Of a stretch of DNA of 64,000 nucleotides, positions 50,518 through 61,659 are shown in pieces (position 1 is the stretch's first letter; each line of letters begins with the position of its first letter). The stretch is from positions 351,001-415,000 of the forward strand of contig NZ_CP113783.1 in NCBI RefSeq assembly GCF_029542205.1, read 5' to 3'. The DNA comes from Pseudoxanthomonas sp. SE1 (GTDB lineage Bacteria; Pseudomonadota; Gammaproteobacteria; Xanthomonadales; Xanthomonadaceae). Under the pieces are notes generated by a model that was given only the letters and a program-made list of their open reading frames with translations, did not search any database and had not been told where the DNA came from. A program made the translations under genes and the position numbers.

Positions 50518-51305
50518 TGTGCCTTCACCGCCATCGCAGGCAGTCCGCCGCTGGCGAGTTTCTGCTTCGCCTCGGCGAGTTCGCTCGCCGTGCCATACGG
50601 GCCCATGCGCACGCGATAGACGGTCTTGCCGTTGATCTGTGCCGACTCCACGCGGGCGCTCAGGCCCAGCATGGCGATCTTGGCCTTGGTGGCCTCGGCA
50701 TCGCCCGATGCCCCGAACGCGCCGGCCTGCAGGATGTAGCGTGCGCCGGTGTCCGCGCTGGCCACGGTGGCGGCAGGCTTGGGTGCGGGAGCGGCGTCTG
50801 CGGCGCGCGGCGTTTCGGTGGGGCGGGCGGGCGCGGTTTCGTCGATCGGTGTCGGTTGGGTAGCTGCGACGGGAGCCGGCGCAACCGCCACGGGCGTCGT
50901 GGCCTGTCCGTTGAGGGCGGCGCGCGCCCTGCGTGCTTCTTCCTCGCGCGCGCTGGCAGCCAGCTCCGCGTCGGACATCTGCACTTCCTTGCCGGGCAGC
51001 AAGGTGTAGAAGTCGTACTGGGTTTCCTTCGCGGTCGCATCGTCCGTCGTCGCGGCGGTGGCCGGTGCCTCGCTGCTCGGCGCGTCGGGCACCACGGCTT
51101 CCACATCGGCACTGTCGACCGGCGCGGGTTGCGCGTCAGGGTTGGGTGTGGGACGGAAGAAACCGTCGCCGTCCTTCTTGCCCAGTCCCGGCACGACGAA
51201 ATACACCGCCAGGCCGATCAGCAGGCCGAGGATCAGCCAGACCCACGCGGGCGTGGCCTGACTGGAATTGCGTGTGGCCTGACTCTTGCCGCGCCTCGCT
51301 GCCAT
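50514..51305 (-). CDS. SPOR-domain membrane protein
   Basis: 263 aa: basic N-terminus, one membrane helix (about 21-42, WVWLILGLLIGLAVYFVVPG), a long Ala/Pro-rich linker and a C-terminal SPOR domain (ARYILQAGAFGASGDAEATK; VYRVRMGPYGTASELAEAKQ) that binds denuded septal peptidoglycan. FtsN-like layout, likely a cell-division factor. Located 14 bp after argS on the same strand, an arrangement common in gammaproteobacteria. Confidence 0.9.
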   Translation of the reverse strand: MAARRGKSQATRNSSQATPAWVWLILGLLIGLAVYFVVPGLGKKDGDGFFRPTPNPDAQPAPVDSADVEAVVPDAPSSEAPATAATTDDATAKETQYDFYTLLPGKEVQMSDAELAASAREEEARRARAALNGQATTPVAVAPAPVAATQPTPIDETAPARPTETPRAADAAPAPKPAATVASADTGARYILQAGAFGASGDAEATKAKIAMLGLSARVESAQINGKTVYRVRMGPYGTASELAEAKQKLASGGLPAMAVKAQ

Positions 51306-51319
51306 CTACTGCTCTCCGC

Positions 51320-53008
51320 TCACATCTTTTCGGGCGCGCTTACGCCCAACAGGTCCAGTCCATTGGCCAGCGCCTGGCGTACCGCCAGTGCCAGCGCCAG
51401 CCGCGCATCACGTGCCTGCGCGTCGTCGGTAAGCACGGGCGTGCCGGCGTACCACGTGTGGAAAGCATAGGCCAACTCGCGCAGGTATTGCGCCACGACA
51501 TGGGGCTCCAGCGATTCGCCGGCCGCTTCCACCACTTCGGGATAGCGCGACAGCTCGACCATCAGCTGCAGTGAGGTCTCGTCGTCCAGGCGCGCCAGGT
51601 TCGCCAGTCCGTTTGTCTGGTCGTAGGCGTAACCCTTCTCGCCCGCCTGGCGCAGCAGGCTGCACACGCGGGCATGCGCGTACTGCACGTAGAACACCGG
51701 GTTGTCGTTGCTCTGCTGGCGCGCCAGGTCGATGTCGAATGTCAGCTGGGAATCCGGCTTGCGCGCGATCAGGAACCAGCGCGTCGCATCGGCGCTGGTT
51801 TCCTCGATCAGGTCACGCAGGGTGAAGTAGCTGCCGGCACGCTTGGACAGTTTTACCTCCTCGCCGCCGCGCATCACCGTGACCATCTGGTGCAGCACGT
51901 ATTCCGGATAGCCCGGCGGGATACCTTCGTTCAGCGCCTGCAGCCCCGCCTTCACGCGGGCCAGCGAGCCGTGGTGGTCGGCACCCAGCTCGGTGATGGC
52001 GCGCTCATAGCCGCGCTGCCATTTGCTGAGGTGGTAGGCCACGTCGGGCACGAAGTAGGTGTAGCTGCCGTCGGACTTGCGCATCACGCGGTCCTTGTCG
52101 TCGCCGAAGTCGGTCGACTTCAGCCACAGCGCGCCGCCCTCTTCGTATGTGTGGCCGGAGGCGATCAGCTTGCGCACGGTCTCCTCGACTTTCTGGTCGG
52201 CGTACAGCGAGCTTTCCAGGAAGTAGCGGTCGAACGACACGCCGAACGCGGCCAGGTCCAGGTTCTGTTCGCGGCGCAGGTAGGCCACGGCGAAGCGGCG
52301 GATGGCGTCCAGGTCCTGCGGATCCTTCTCGCCGGTGACGATGTGGCCTTCCACCTCGACCGAATCGCCGTTGAGGTAGGCCTGCGCCACGTCGGCGATG
52401 TAGTCGCCGCGATAGCCGTCTTCCGGCCAGCCTTCGCCATCAGGCGACTTGCCCAGCGCACGCGCCTGGGTGGACTTGGCCAGATTGTCGATCTGCACGC
52501 CGGCGTCGTTGTAGTAGAACTCACGCTTGGCGTTCCAGCCGTTGGCGGCCAGTACACGGGCGATGCAGTCGCCGATCGCACCTGCGCGACCATGGCCGAC
52601 ATGCAGCGGTCCGGTGGGATTGGCCGATACGTATTCCACGCCCACCGTGCGGCCGCCGCCGCTGCCGTTGCGACCGTAGGCCGCGCCCTGCGCCAGCGCG
52701 GTGGCGACTTCGCGCTGGTAGGCGCCGGGGCTCAGGTGGAAGTTGATGAAGCCGGGGCCGGCGATCTCGACCTTCGCCACGTCGTCGCTCGCCGGCAGCG
52801 CGGCCACCAGGGCCGTGGCGATGGCGCGCGGGTTGCTGCGCGCGGACTTGGCCAGCTGCATGGCGGCGTTGGTGGCGAAATCGCCGTGCTCGCGCGTCTT
52901 GGGGCGTTCGACCACGAAATCGGGCGTGGCGGCATCGGCGGGCAGGGTGCCGGCGGAGCGCAGGGCGTCGATGCCCTGGGCAATCAAGGCGCGGAGGGAA
53001 GCTTTCAC
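51320..53008 (-). CDS. argS: Arginyl-tRNA synthetase
   Basis: 562-aa class I synthetase. HIGH-type motif in [20 protein letters not shown]-like [15 protein letters not shown]-terminal Add-1 domain and C-terminal anticodon-binding domain (DALRALV-type helices). Full length for the family. Confidence 0.97.
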   Translation of the reverse strand: MKASLRALIAQGIDALRSAGTLPADAATPDFVVERPKTREHGDFATNAAMQLAKSARSNPRAIATALVAALPASDDVAKVEIAGPGFINFHLSPGAYQREVATALAQGAAYGRNGSGGGRTVGVEYVSANPTGPLHVGHGRAGAIGDCIARVLAANGWNAKREFYYNDAGVQIDNLAKSTQARALGKSPDGEGWPEDGYRGDYIADVAQAYLNGDSVEVEGHIVTGEKDPQDLDAIRRFAVAYLRREQNLDLAAFGVSFDRYFLESSLYADQKVEETVRKLIASGHTYEEGGALWLKSTDFGDDKDRVMRKSDGSYTYFVPDVAYHLSKWQRGYERAITELGADHHGSLARVKAGLQALNEGIPPGYPEYVLHQMVTVMRGGEEVKLSKRAGSYFTLRDLIEETSADATRWFLIARKPDSQLTFDIDLARQQSNDNPVFYVQYAHARVCSLLRQAGEKGYAYDQTNGLANLARLDDETSLQLMVELSRYPEVVEAAGESLEPHVVAQYLRELAYAFHTWYAGTPVLTDDAQARDARLALALAVRQALANGLDLLGVSAPEKM

Positions 53009-53095
53009 GGAGAACCGTCTTGGTGCGTGGGAACCGCCTATTCTAGGTTTTCCGGCCCGCTGCGTGGGATCGGCGTGGTTCAGCGAAGGTGGTCC

Positions 53096-53770
53096 TCACA
53101 CCCATCCGCGCGCCGCCATCGACTGGGGCGGCCCGTCACCAATCACGAAGTGGTCCAGCAGCCGGACATCCACCAGTGCCAGCGCCTGTTTCAGGCGCTG
53201 GGTCACGGCGCGATCGGCGGCCGAGGGCTCTGCGCTGCCCGAGGGGTGGTTGTGGCCGACGATCAGGGCGGTTGCATTCATTGCCAGTGCGCGACGGGCC
53301 ACTTCGCGCGGATGGACCTCGGCGCTGTCGACCGAGCCCTGGAACAGCTCCTCGAACGCCAGTACGCGATGGCGTGTATCGAGGAACAGGGCCGCGAACA
53401 CCTCGTGTTGGCGGCCACGCAAGCGCTGCGCGAAGTAGCGCCCGGCGGCCTCCGGATCGCCGATGGCGTCGCCCCGCTCAAGGGCGGCATGCAGCAGGCG
53501 GGTGCCCAGTTCCAGTGCCGCTGCCAGGGCACAGGCACGCGCGGGTCCCAGGCCTGGCAGCGCCATCAGTTCCGCCGGTGGACGCTCCAGCAGGGCACGC
53601 AGCGGGCCATGGGCGGTGAGCAGTTCGCGCGCGGTGGCGACGGCGTCGCGTCCTCGCAGGCCCGAGCCCAGGAAGATGGCGAGCACCTCGGCATCGCTGA
53701 GGCTTGCGGGGCCACGGGCGAGCAGCTTCTCGCGGGGGCGTTCGTCGTGGGGCCAGTCGCGGATGTGCAT
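53096..53770 (-). CDS. radC: RadC-family (JAMM-domain) protein
   Basis: 224 aa from ATG 53770 (MHIRDWPHDERPREKLLARG); a start at 53806 is possible. A helix-hairpin-helix-like N-terminal part (LMALPGLGPARACALAAALE) and the JAMM motif: Glu in VHPREVA-preceding DSAEVHPRE, then GHNHPSGSAEPSAAD. Predicted metallo-isopeptidase/nuclease-type fold; real function still debated. Divergent from coaBC, the widespread arrangement. Confidence 0.93.
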   Translation of the reverse strand: MHIRDWPHDERPREKLLARGPASLSDAEVLAIFLGSGLRGRDAVATARELLTAHGPLRALLERPPAELMALPGLGPARACALAAALELGTRLLHAALERGDAIGDPEAAGRYFAQRLRGRQHEVFAALFLDTRHRVLAFEELFQGSVDSAEVHPREVARRALAMNATALIVGHNHPSGSAEPSAADRAVTQRLKQALALVDVRLLDHFVIGDGPPQSMAARGWV

Positions 53771-53866
53771 GGCGACAGCATCGACCGCCGGACGCTTGGC
53801 GTGCATCGGGCGAAGGGGGGCGTTCGGGTAAGCTAATCGCCTGTATGGACGTAGGAACGGGCCGAC

Positions 53867-55096
53867 GTGAGCGGATCGGACAAAATGCGTGACCTGGCAG
53901 GACAGCGCCTGCTGGTGTGCGTGGGCGGCGGGATCGCGGCTTACAAGGCGCTTGAGCTCGTGCGCCGACTGCGCGATGCCGGGGCCGAGGTGCAGGTCGC
54001 GATGACGGCGGGTGCGCAGCAGTTCGTGACGCCGCTGAGCTTCCAGGCGTTGTCCGGCCAGCCCACCCGCACCACGCTGTGGGATGGCGCGGCCGAGCAG
54101 GCGATGGGCCACATCGAGCTGGCCCGCTGGGCTGATCGCGTCGTCATCGCACCTGCCACGGCCGACCTGATGGCCCGCCTGGCGCACGGTCTGGCCGACG
54201 ATCTGGTGGCCACGCTGTGCCTGGCCACCACCGCGCCGATCATGATCGCCCCGGCGATGAACCACCGCATGTGGGAGCACCCTGCCACCCGGGCCAATCT
54301 GGCCACGCTGCGCGAACGCGGCGTACAGGTGGTCGGGCCGAACGACGGCCCGCTGGCCGAGGGCGAGTCCGGTCCGGGCCGGCTGGCCGAGCCGGAGGAG
54401 ATCGTGGCGGCGTTGGCCGGCGCGACCATCAACGCCACGGCGGTGCCGCAGGATCTTGCCGGACTCAACGTGGTGGTCAGCGCTGGCCCCACCTACGAAG
54501 ACCTGGATCCCGTGCGCTACCTGGGCAATCGCAGCAGCGGCAAGATGGGGTTCGCCGTGGCCGCCAGCGCTGCGCGTCGTGGCGCCAGCGTCACCCTGAT
54601 CGCCGGGCCCGTGCAGTTGGCCACGCCGGCAGGCGTCGCGCGCGTGGACGTGCGTTCGGCCGCCCAGATGCACCGGGCGGTGTTCGCCGCCTTGCCGGCC
54701 GACATCTACATCGGTGCCGCTGCCGTGGCCGACTACACGCCCCGCGAGCCGGCCGCCAACAAGATCAAGAAGTCCAGCGAGTCGCTGGCGCTGGACCTGG
54801 TGCGCACGCCCGACATCCTCGCCGAGGTCACCGCGCAGACGCAGGCGCTGAAGCTGGTGGTCGGCTTCGCCGCCGAGACCAACAACGTGGCCGAGTACGC
54901 GCGCAGGAAGCTGGAAGCCAAGCGGCTGGACATGATCGTGGCCAACCGGGTGGGCATCGCCGATGGCGGTTTCGAAAGCGACCAGAATGCAATGACGGCC
55001 TACTGGAAGGATGGCGAGCGCAGCTTCGCTTCCGCGCCGAAGACGCAGCTGGCCGATGAACTGATCGACCTGATCGTGGAGCGACTGAACGCATGA
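53867..55096 (+). CDS. coaBC: Bifunctional phosphopantothenoylcysteine decarboxylase/synthetase
   Basis: 409 aa (GTG start; ATG at 53885 possible). CoaC flavoprotein half: [33 protein letters not shown]. CoaB half: [20 protein letters not shown] and IDLIVERL end. Two sequential steps of coenzyme A synthesis. Stop overlaps dut by 4 bp. Confidence 0.97.
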   Translation: MSGSDKMRDLAGQRLLVCVGGGIAAYKALELVRRLRDAGAEVQVAMTAGAQQFVTPLSFQALSGQPTRTTLWDGAAEQAMGHIELARWADRVVIAPATADLMARLAHGLADDLVATLCLATTAPIMIAPAMNHRMWEHPATRANLATLRERGVQVVGPNDGPLAEGESGPGRLAEPEEIVAALAGATINATAVPQDLAGLNVVVSAGPTYEDLDPVRYLGNRSSGKMGFAVAASAARRGASVTLIAGPVQLATPAGVARVDVRSAAQMHRAVFAALPADIYIGAAAVADYTPREPAANKIKKSSESLALDLVRTPDILAEVTAQTQALKLVVGFAAETNNVAEYARRKLEAKRLDMIVANRVGIADGGFESDQNAMTAYWKDGERSFASAPKTQLADELIDLIVERLNA

Positions 55097-55557
55097 GTGC
55101 ACCCCGCGCCGTGGAAGTGAAGCTGCTGGACCCGCGTTTCGGCGACGAATGGCCGCTGCCGGCCTACGCCACCGAGGCCAGCGCCGGCATGGACCTGCGT
55201 GCGGCGCTGGACGCACCCCTGGTGCTCGAGCCTGGCGACGCGGCGCTGGTGCCCAGCGGCATCGCGCTGCACCTGGGCGACCCGCACCTGTGCGCGGTGG
55301 TGCTGCCGCGCTCCGGCCTGGGCCACCGTCACGGCATCGTGCTGGGCAACGGCACCGGGCTGATCGATGCGGACTACCAGGGTCCGCTGCTGATCAGCGT
55401 GTGGAACCGGGGACATGAGACCTTCACCATCCAGCCTGGCGACCGCATCGCCCAGGTCATGGTGCTGCCGGTCGTGCGCGTGCACCTGCAAGTGGTGGAT
55501 ACTTTCGCTGACAGCGCACGGGGGACGGGTGGTTTCGGCCACACCGGCGTGCGATGA
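55093..55557 (+). CDS. dut: dUTP diphosphatase
   Basis: 154 aa with the five dUTPase motifs: [59 protein letters not shown]. Hydrolyses dUTP to dUMP, keeping uracil out of DNA. Coupled to coaBC by ATGA overlap and to the next gene the same way. Confidence 0.97.
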   Translation: MSAPRAVEVKLLDPRFGDEWPLPAYATEASAGMDLRAALDAPLVLEPGDAALVPSGIALHLGDPHLCAVVLPRSGLGHRHGIVLGNGTGLIDADYQGPLLISVWNRGHETFTIQPGDRIAQVMVLPVVRVHLQVVDTFADSARGTGGFGHTGVR

Positions 55558-57908
55558 CAGGGGACAACGCAATGAATACGACGAACGAGAGCCGCAAGCG
55601 GATTCCCGTGGGCGACCTGCGCGGCGCGCTGCCGAAGCTGGCGGTGCTGCTGGCATTGCTCGCCGCCCTGCTGGCCTGGAGTGGTGTCCGCCAATGGCGC
55701 GAAGCGCGCCTGCTGGAAGACGTCGGACAGGCCCGTGATCGCGCGGTCGAGGCCGTGCAGGCCAGTCATGCGGCGCAGATCCGTCAGTTCGAACAGCGTC
55801 TGGCATCCGCGCCCGTCAAGGCGGCGCTGGCCGCCAACGATACCGCCGCCGCCGTGGCTGCCCTGAAGGAGGGTTGGGCGGGCGTGGAGCAGGTCGAGAT
55901 CCTGGATGGCGCATTGCAGGCGGCCTATGACGATGCTGCGGTGTTCGGTTTCAACAAGCTGGCGCTGCTGGAGGACGGCATGCAGGGCGATGGCATCGCC
56001 GCCCGCGTGGTGAAGGATGGCAAGCAGACCGTGTTCGGCATGGCGGCGCCCGCGCCGCAGGGCGTGATCTATGTCCGCCTGCCGCTGACGCAGCTGACCC
56101 AGGCCTTCGATAGCGTGGTGTTGGCCAATGGCGGCTATCTTGCGCTGCGGCAAGGGAGCTATTCCGTCAAGCAGCGCGGCAACAGCGGGCTGGAAGATGG
56201 CGCGGAGCGCATGGCGCGTGCGGTGGGCAAGACGGGCCTGCGCGTGGCGACGGCGGTGCCTGTCAGCGAACCTGGCCCGCTGGGGCTGGGCGCCCTCCCG
56301 GCGATGATCGTGGCGGCGCTACTCGCAGCCCTCGCGGTCGTGTCGGTGCTGGTCGCTCGCGGCGGGATGCGCCTGGGTGGTTTTGGCAAGAAAGGTGTAG
56401 AGGTGAGCGATACGGATGAGCCCACGCTGGGTGAAGCGCTGATGCGCGACCCTCTGCCCGCCGCCGGAAATCGCGCGGCTGACCCATCCTCCGAACAGGA
56501 TGACTACCGCAAGGCGGAATCGGCGACAGCCGAGGTGGATGCGGGCATCTTCCGCGCGTACGACATCCGCGGCATCGTCGGGCAGTCCCTCAGCATCGAG
56601 GTCGCCGAACTGATCGGCCTGGCCATCGGCTCCGTGATGCGCGACGAGGACCTGACCGACATCGTGGTGGGCCGCGACGGCCGCCTCTCCGGCCCGGACC
56701 TGGTCGGCGGGCTGATCGAAGGCCTGCGCAAGGCGGGGCGCAATGTCATCGACATCGGCCTGGCGCCCACGCCGGTAGCCTATTTCGCGGCCTACCACCT
56801 GCGTACCGGCAGCAGCGTGGCGGTCACCGGCAGCCACAATCCGCCGGACTACAACGGGTTCAAGATCGTCGTCGGCGGGCAGACACTGTCCGGCGACGCC
56901 ATCACCGACCTGTACGAACGCATCCGCGACAACCGCCTGTTCGTGGCCAACGCACGCGGCGACCTGCAGCAGCGCGATGTCTCGGCCGACTACATCCAGC
57001 GCATCGCCGACGACGTGCAGCTGGAGCGTCCGCTGAAAGTCGTGGTGGATGCCGGCAACGGCGTGGCCGGCGACATCGCCCCGCAGCTGCTGGAAGCCAT
57101 CGGCGCGGAAGTCATCCCGCTGTACTGCGACGTGGATGGCACCTTCCCCAACCACCATCCAGACCCCAGCGAGCCGCACAACCTGGAAGACCTCATCCAG
57201 ACCGTGAAGCGTTTCGACGCCGACATCGGCCTGGCGTTCGACGGTGATGGCGACCGCCTGGGCGTGGTGACCAAGGAAGGCGCCATCATCTTCCCCGACC
57301 GGCTACTGATGCTGTTCGCCGCCGATGTGCTGGAACGCAATCCGGGCGCACTGATCATCTTCGACGTGAAGTGCACCGGAAAGCTGCAAGGCTGGGTGCT
57401 GCGCCACGGCGGCACCCCGATGATGTGGAAGACCGGCCATTCGCTGATCAAGGCGAAGATGCGCGAGACCGGCGCCGAGCTGGCCGGCGAGATGAGCGGC
57501 CACTTCTTCTTCCAGGAACGCTGGTACGGCTTCGACGACGGGCTGTATTCCGCCGCGCGCCTGCTGGAGATCCTGGCCAACCGCGCGGAGACACCGTCCG
57601 AAGTGCTGGCCGAGCTGCCCGATGGCGTGTCCACGCCGGAGATCAAGGTGGCGGTGGAGGAAGGCACGCCGCACGCCATCGTCGAGCGATTCGTGGATGG
57701 CGCCGAGTTCGAAGGCGCGCGCCTGTCGACCATCGATGGCCTGCGCGCCGACTGGGACGATGGCTGGGGCCTGGTGCGTGCCTCCAACACCACGCCGATC
57801 CTGGTGCTGCGGTTCGAAGCCGACAACATCGCCGCGCTGGAACGCATCAAGACCGAGTTCCGCACCCGCCTGCAGGCGCTGGCCCCGGAACTGACGATGA
57901 CATTCTGA
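55554..57908 (+). CDS. Phosphomannomutase/phosphoglucomutase with membrane-anchored N-terminal extension (AlgC/XanA type)
   Basis: 784 aa. The N-terminal 300 residues have two membrane helices (about 22-40 and 240-265) enclosing a periplasmic sensor-like domain. The C-terminal 460 residues are a complete phosphohexomutase: phosphoserine loop [13 protein letters not shown], metal loop [13 protein letters not shown], sugar loop GEMSGHFFF, phosphate loop [14 protein letters not shown]. Makes Man-1-P/Glc-1-P for LPS and exopolysaccharide. ATG 55554 overlaps the dut stop; ATG 55572 has the better ribosome site (GGGGA). Confidence 0.93.
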   Translation: MTGDNAMNTTNESRKRIPVGDLRGALPKLAVLLALLAALLAWSGVRQWREARLLEDVGQARDRAVEAVQASHAAQIRQFEQRLASAPVKAALAANDTAAAVAALKEGWAGVEQVEILDGALQAAYDDAAVFGFNKLALLEDGMQGDGIAARVVKDGKQTVFGMAAPAPQGVIYVRLPLTQLTQAFDSVVLANGGYLALRQGSYSVKQRGNSGLEDGAERMARAVGKTGLRVATAVPVSEPGPLGLGALPAMIVAALLAALAVVSVLVARGGMRLGGFGKKGVEVSDTDEPTLGEALMRDPLPAAGNRAADPSSEQDDYRKAESATAEVDAGIFRAYDIRGIVGQSLSIEVAELIGLAIGSVMRDEDLTDIVVGRDGRLSGPDLVGGLIEGLRKAGRNVIDIGLAPTPVAYFAAYHLRTGSSVAVTGSHNPPDYNGFKIVVGGQTLSGDAITDLYERIRDNRLFVANARGDLQQRDVSADYIQRIADDVQLERPLKVVVDAGNGVAGDIAPQLLEAIGAEVIPLYCDVDGTFPNHHPDPSEPHNLEDLIQTVKRFDADIGLAFDGDGDRLGVVTKEGAIIFPDRLLMLFAADVLERNPGALIIFDVKCTGKLQGWVLRHGGTPMMWKTGHSLIKAKMRETGAELAGEMSGHFFFQERWYGFDDGLYSAARLLEILANRAETPSEVLAELPDGVSTPEIKVAVEEGTPHAIVERFVDGAEFEGARLSTIDGLRADWDDGWGLVRASNTTPILVLRFEADNIAALERIKTEFRTRLQALAPELTMTF

Positions 57909-57937
57909 CGCTCGCCGGGCTTCGGAGCGGCATGATC

Positions 57938-57964
57938 ACGACGCCGGGTCTGTCCCGGCGTCGT
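57938..57964. terminator. Terminator after the phosphohexomutase gene
   Basis: Inverted repeat ACGACGCCGGG - TCTGT - CCCGGCGTCGT followed by CGTTTC, 30 bp after the stop and 36 bp from the convergent DUF4124 gene stop. Confidence 0.85.
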
Positions 57965-57999
57965 CGTTTCAAGGCATTGTTCCGGAAGGGCTTGCCGCG

Positions 58000-58704
58000 T
58001 CAGTTGCGCGCAGGTGCCGTGGGCGGCGTGGCCGCTTCCTCCGCAGCTTCGGCCGTGATGCCCTTCATGTTGCGGTAGCGTTGCAGGATGTCGGTGATCT
58101 CCACGTCCAGCTGCGCGCGCTGGGCCTCGAAGCTCTGCTGCAGGCGACGGGTGCGCAGCAGCTCGGCGTGGCGCTGGTGGATGGTGGCGGACATTTCTGC
58201 AGGGATCGGACGCCCGGCCAGTTCGTGGTCGCCCGCTGTCTGCAGCAGGCTGACAAGGCCCTCGCGCAGGCTGACCGCGTTGTAGCGCGCGGTGCGCACG
58301 TTGTTGTCGACGATGGCGGTGCGTTCGTTGAAGACGCGCCGCAACTCGTCCTCGCTGCGGTAGGACATCAGCATGGCGGCATCGGTACGGCGCCGCATTT
58401 CCGAGGCGGCGTCGTCGATCATCTTCTGCTGGGCCGCGACGGCGGCCTGGGCGCGTTCCTCTTCGCTCATGGCCCGGGCGACGCCACCGGTGCGCAGTCC
58501 GCTGGTCGCGCTGATCTCGTCGCGGGCCGCGTTGACCACATCGGCCGGCAGCGCATCACTGCAGACGCGCTGGCCCTTCTCTTCCCAGCAGAAGAGTTTC
58601 TTGTTGGCGGTGGGTGCCGGCGGCTTGTTCTTGCCCTGCGCGAGCACGGTGGGTGCCAGCGCCAGCAGTACGGCCGACAGGACCAAGGAAGTTCGGACGG
58701 TCAT
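58000..58704 (-). CDS. Exported DUF4124-domain protein
   Basis: 234 aa with a signal peptide (MTVRTSLVLSAVLLALAPTV, cleavage after LAQ). A DUF4124-like segment (LFCWEEKGQRVCSDALPADV) with two Cys that may pair, then long charged helices (about 80-215). Periplasmic, function unknown. 17 bp after pyrE on the same strand. Confidence 0.78.
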   Translation of the reverse strand: MTVRTSLVLSAVLLALAPTVLAQGKNKPPAPTANKKLFCWEEKGQRVCSDALPADVVNAARDEISATSGLRTGGVARAMSEEERAQAAVAAQQKMIDDAASEMRRRTDAAMLMSYRSEDELRRVFNERTAIVDNNVRTARYNAVSLREGLVSLLQTAGDHELAGRPIPAEMSATIHQRHAELLRTRRLQQSFEAQRAQLDVEITDILQRYRNMKGITAEAAEEAATPPTAPARN

Positions 58705-58721
58705 GGCAGCCCCCTGCTGCT

Positions 58722-59393
58722 TCAGTCCTGGGTCGCGCTGCCGTAGCGGGCCCGATAGGCCAGCAGGTCGTCGCGATGGCGGACAAGTTCGGCGCTTTCG
58801 CCGGCAAATGCAAGCAGGTCGTGCAGGCTGGCCACGGCCACCACCGGCACGCCGGTTTCCTCGGCGACGGATTGCGCCGCCGAACGGCGTGGAGCGGTTG
58901 CGCCAGGTTCGCCCAGCACTTCCTGGCGGTCCAGCGCCACCACGATGCCGGCCGGCGTGCCGCCGCCGGCGCGGATCAGGCCCAACGCCTCGCGGATGGC
59001 CGTGCCGGCGGTGATCACGTCGTCGACGATCAGCACGCGGCGGTCTTCCAGCGGCGCGCCGATCAGCAGGCCGCCCTCGCCGTGGTCCTTGGCTTCCTTG
59101 CGGTTGAACGCCACCGGCAGGTCGCGGCCGCGGCGGGCGAACTCGCATGCCACCGCGGTCGCCAGCGGAATGCCCTTGTAGGCCGGGCCGAACAGCAGGT
59201 CGAACGACAGGCCGGCTTCTTCGACCGCATCCGCGTAGCAGGCGGCCAGCCCGGCCAAGCGCGCGCCGCTGTCGAAGCGGCCGGCATTGAAGAAGTACGG
59301 GCTCTGCCGGCCCGATTTCAGGGTGAACTGGCCGAAGCGCAGGGCCTGCGCGTGCAGCGCGAGCTGGAGGAAGCGGGAACGGTGATCGGACAT
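58722..59393 (-). CDS. pyrE: Orotate phosphoribosyltransferase
   Basis: 223 aa with the PRPP-binding signature RRVLIVDDVITAGTAIREAL, substrate loop FNRKEAKDHGEGGLLIG and N-terminal FTLKSGRQSPYFFNAG. Converts orotate and PRPP to OMP in pyrimidine synthesis. Divergent from xth. Confidence 0.97.
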   Translation of the reverse strand: MSDHRSRFLQLALHAQALRFGQFTLKSGRQSPYFFNAGRFDSGARLAGLAACYADAVEEAGLSFDLLFGPAYKGIPLATAVACEFARRGRDLPVAFNRKEAKDHGEGGLLIGAPLEDRRVLIVDDVITAGTAIREALGLIRAGGGTPAGIVVALDRQEVLGEPGATAPRRSAAQSVAEETGVPVVAVASLHDLLAFAGESAELVRHRDDLLAYRARYGSATQD

Positions 59394-59509
59394 GGGCGAG
59401 CCGAGGGCTGAACAGGTGAGGTGACAGGATAACCGCCACGCCGCCGCTGCCGCGCGACGGATGCGCCGGTTCGGGTACGCTTGCCCGGTTTCCGACGAAC
59501 GACGTATCC

Positions 59510-60280
59510 ATGCGCATCATCAGCTTCAATGCCAACGGCCTGCGCTCGGCGGCCACCAAGGGCTTCTTCGACTGGTTCGCCACGCAGGACGCCGACGTGC
59601 TCTGCGTCCAGGAGACCAAGGCGCAGGAGCACCAGCTGGCCGGGCCGGAATTCCTGCCCGCCGGCTACAAGGCGTGGTTCCGCGACGCCAGCACCAAGAA
59701 GGGCTACAGCGGCGTGGCGATCTACGCCCGGCGCGAGCCGGACGAGATCCGCACGGCGCTGGGCTGGCCGGACTTCGACGAAGAGGGTCGCTACATCGAG
59801 GCGCGCTTCGGCGACCTGAGCGTGGTCTCGTTCTACATCCCGTCCGGCTCGTCCGGCGACGAACGCCAGGGCTTCAAGTTCAAGGTCATGGACTGGCTGG
59901 CGCCCACGCTGGACGAATGGCGCCGCAGCGGCCGCCACTACGTGCTGTGCGGCGACTGGAACATCGTGCGCAGCCGGCTGGACATCAGGAACTGGACCAG
60001 CAACCAGAAGAACTCCGGCTGCCTGCCGCCCGAGCGCGACTGGTTGAACGGGATGTGCGTGGACGACGGTGGCTGGGTCGATGCCTATCGCGCGCTGCAC
60101 CCTGAAGGCCAGGACTACACCTGGTGGAGCAACCGCGGCGCCGCGCGCGCCAACAATGTGGGGTGGCGGATCGACTACCAGTTCGTCACGCCCTCGCTGC
60201 GCGACCGCCTGAAGGCGTGTTCGATCTACCGCGAGCAGCGTTTCTCCGACCATGCCCCCTTCACGGTGGACTACACCTGA
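59510..60280 (+). CDS. xth: Exodeoxyribonuclease III
   Basis: 256-aa EEP-fold nuclease: FNANGLRSA, catalytic Glu in VLCVQETKAQEHQ, Tyr/Asp in YVLCGDWNIV, YTWWSNRGAARANNVGWRID, and DHAPFTVDY. AP endonuclease/3'-5' exonuclease of base-excision repair. Its stop overlaps the next start (TGATG). Confidence 0.96.
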   Translation: MRIISFNANGLRSAATKGFFDWFATQDADVLCVQETKAQEHQLAGPEFLPAGYKAWFRDASTKKGYSGVAIYARREPDEIRTALGWPDFDEEGRYIEARFGDLSVVSFYIPSGSSGDERQGFKFKVMDWLAPTLDEWRRSGRHYVLCGDWNIVRSRLDIRNWTSNQKNSGCLPPERDWLNGMCVDDGGWVDAYRALHPEGQDYTWWSNRGAARANNVGWRIDYQFVTPSLRDRLKACSIYREQRFSDHAPFTVDYT

Positions 60281-61614
60281 TGACGACGACGGCGAGCGAA
60301 CGTCCCGGCAAGCCTTCGGTCTGGCGTGCGTTCGCGCAGCCGTCGGCGTGGACGATGTTCTTCTTCGGCTTTGCCTCGGGCATGCCGTTCCTGCTGGTGG
60401 CCGGCACGTTGGCGTACTGGCTGACCGAGAACGGGCTGGAGCTGAAGAACATCACCCTGATCGCGAGCGCCGGTCTGAGCTATACGTTGAAGTTCCTGTG
60501 GGCGCCGCTGGTGGATCGCTGGCGTCTTCCTTTGCTGGGCCGCCTGGGCCAGCGACGCGGCTGGCTGTTGTTCGCGCTGGCCGTGGTCATTGTGGGCCTG
60601 GTGTCGATGGCGCACCTGACGCCCGGCCGGTTGGGGCCCTTCATCTGGGTCACGCTGATGACGGCGTTCGCGGGCGCCACGCTGGACATCGCCGTGGATG
60701 CGTACCGCATTGAGATCGCGCCGCAGGAATCGCAAGGCGCGCTGCTGGCCACGTACTCGCTGGGCTATCGCATCGCGCTGATTATCACCGGTGCCCTGGC
60801 ATTGATGTTGGCCGATCAGGTGTCGTGGCCGCTGGTCTACCAGGCGATGGCGGTCGTGATGCTGATACCGATGGTCGCGGTCCTGCTGTCGCGCGAGCCC
60901 GACGTGGTGCGGATCCGCATGACGACATGGAGCGAGGGCTTGCGAGAGGGCGTCGTTGAGCCCTTCGTCGACTTCTTCCGGCGCTTCGGTGCCGCGCTGG
61001 CTGTCGCCCTGTTCGCCTTCATCCTGCTGGCGAAGATTTCCGACCAGTCGCTGGGTGGCGGCATCATGGCGCCGTTCTATCTCAGCCAGGGGTTCACCAA
61101 GACCGAGATCGGTGCGGTATCGAAGATCTGGGGCGTCTGGGTGGGTCTGGTGGGCGTGTTCATCGCCGGCATCGCCGTCGCGCGCTGGGGCGTGAAATGG
61201 CCGCTGCTTGCAGGCATCGTGCTGGGGGCGATCAGCAACCTGCTGTATGTCTGGCTGATCGGCGCCGAGGGCGACGTGTGGAAGCTGACACTGGTGATCT
61301 CCGGCGAGAACCTCGCGCAGGGCTTCCAGGGCACGACGCTGGTGGCGTTCCTGTCGGCGCTGGTCAACCAGCGCTTCACCGCCACCCAGTACGCGCTGTT
61401 CTCGTCGCTGGTGATGCTGCCGGGCAAGCTGCTGGGCGCGGTGTCCGGCAGTATCGTGGAGCAGACGGGGTACGGGGTGTATTTCTGGATCACCGCCCTG
61501 GTGGCGATCCCGGCGGTCGCGCTGTTCTTCTGGCTGGCACCGCGCATCCGGTTCGGCGGGGACCACGAGCCGGCGAGTGGCATCGACCGGTCGGCGGGCG
61601 GGGCACCGGACTGA
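60280..61614 (+). CDS. ampG: AmpG-like MFS transporter
   Basis: 444-aa, about 12 membrane helices. AmpG hallmarks: FFFGFASGMPFLLVAGTLAY, LSYTLKFLWAPLVDR, ATLDIAVDAYRIE, and ENLAQGFQGTTLVAFLSAL. Imports GlcNAc-anhydroMurNAc muropeptides for cell-wall recycling; AmpG feeds the AmpR/beta-lactamase circuit. anmK, acting on the same pathway, lies just downstream, which supports the call. Confidence 0.87.
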   Translation: MTTTASERPGKPSVWRAFAQPSAWTMFFFGFASGMPFLLVAGTLAYWLTENGLELKNITLIASAGLSYTLKFLWAPLVDRWRLPLLGRLGQRRGWLLFALAVVIVGLVSMAHLTPGRLGPFIWVTLMTAFAGATLDIAVDAYRIEIAPQESQGALLATYSLGYRIALIITGALALMLADQVSWPLVYQAMAVVMLIPMVAVLLSREPDVVRIRMTTWSEGLREGVVEPFVDFFRRFGAALAVALFAFILLAKISDQSLGGGIMAPFYLSQGFTKTEIGAVSKIWGVWVGLVGVFIAGIAVARWGVKWPLLAGIVLGAISNLLYVWLIGAEGDVWKLTLVISGENLAQGFQGTTLVAFLSALVNQRFTATQYALFSSLVMLPGKLLGAVSGSIVEQTGYGVYFWITALVAIPAVALFFWLAPRIRFGGDHEPASGIDRSAGGAPD

Positions 61615-61659
61615 TCGCGTGCGCTAAAGTCCACCAAGGGGCATGCAGGGGACGGGGCA

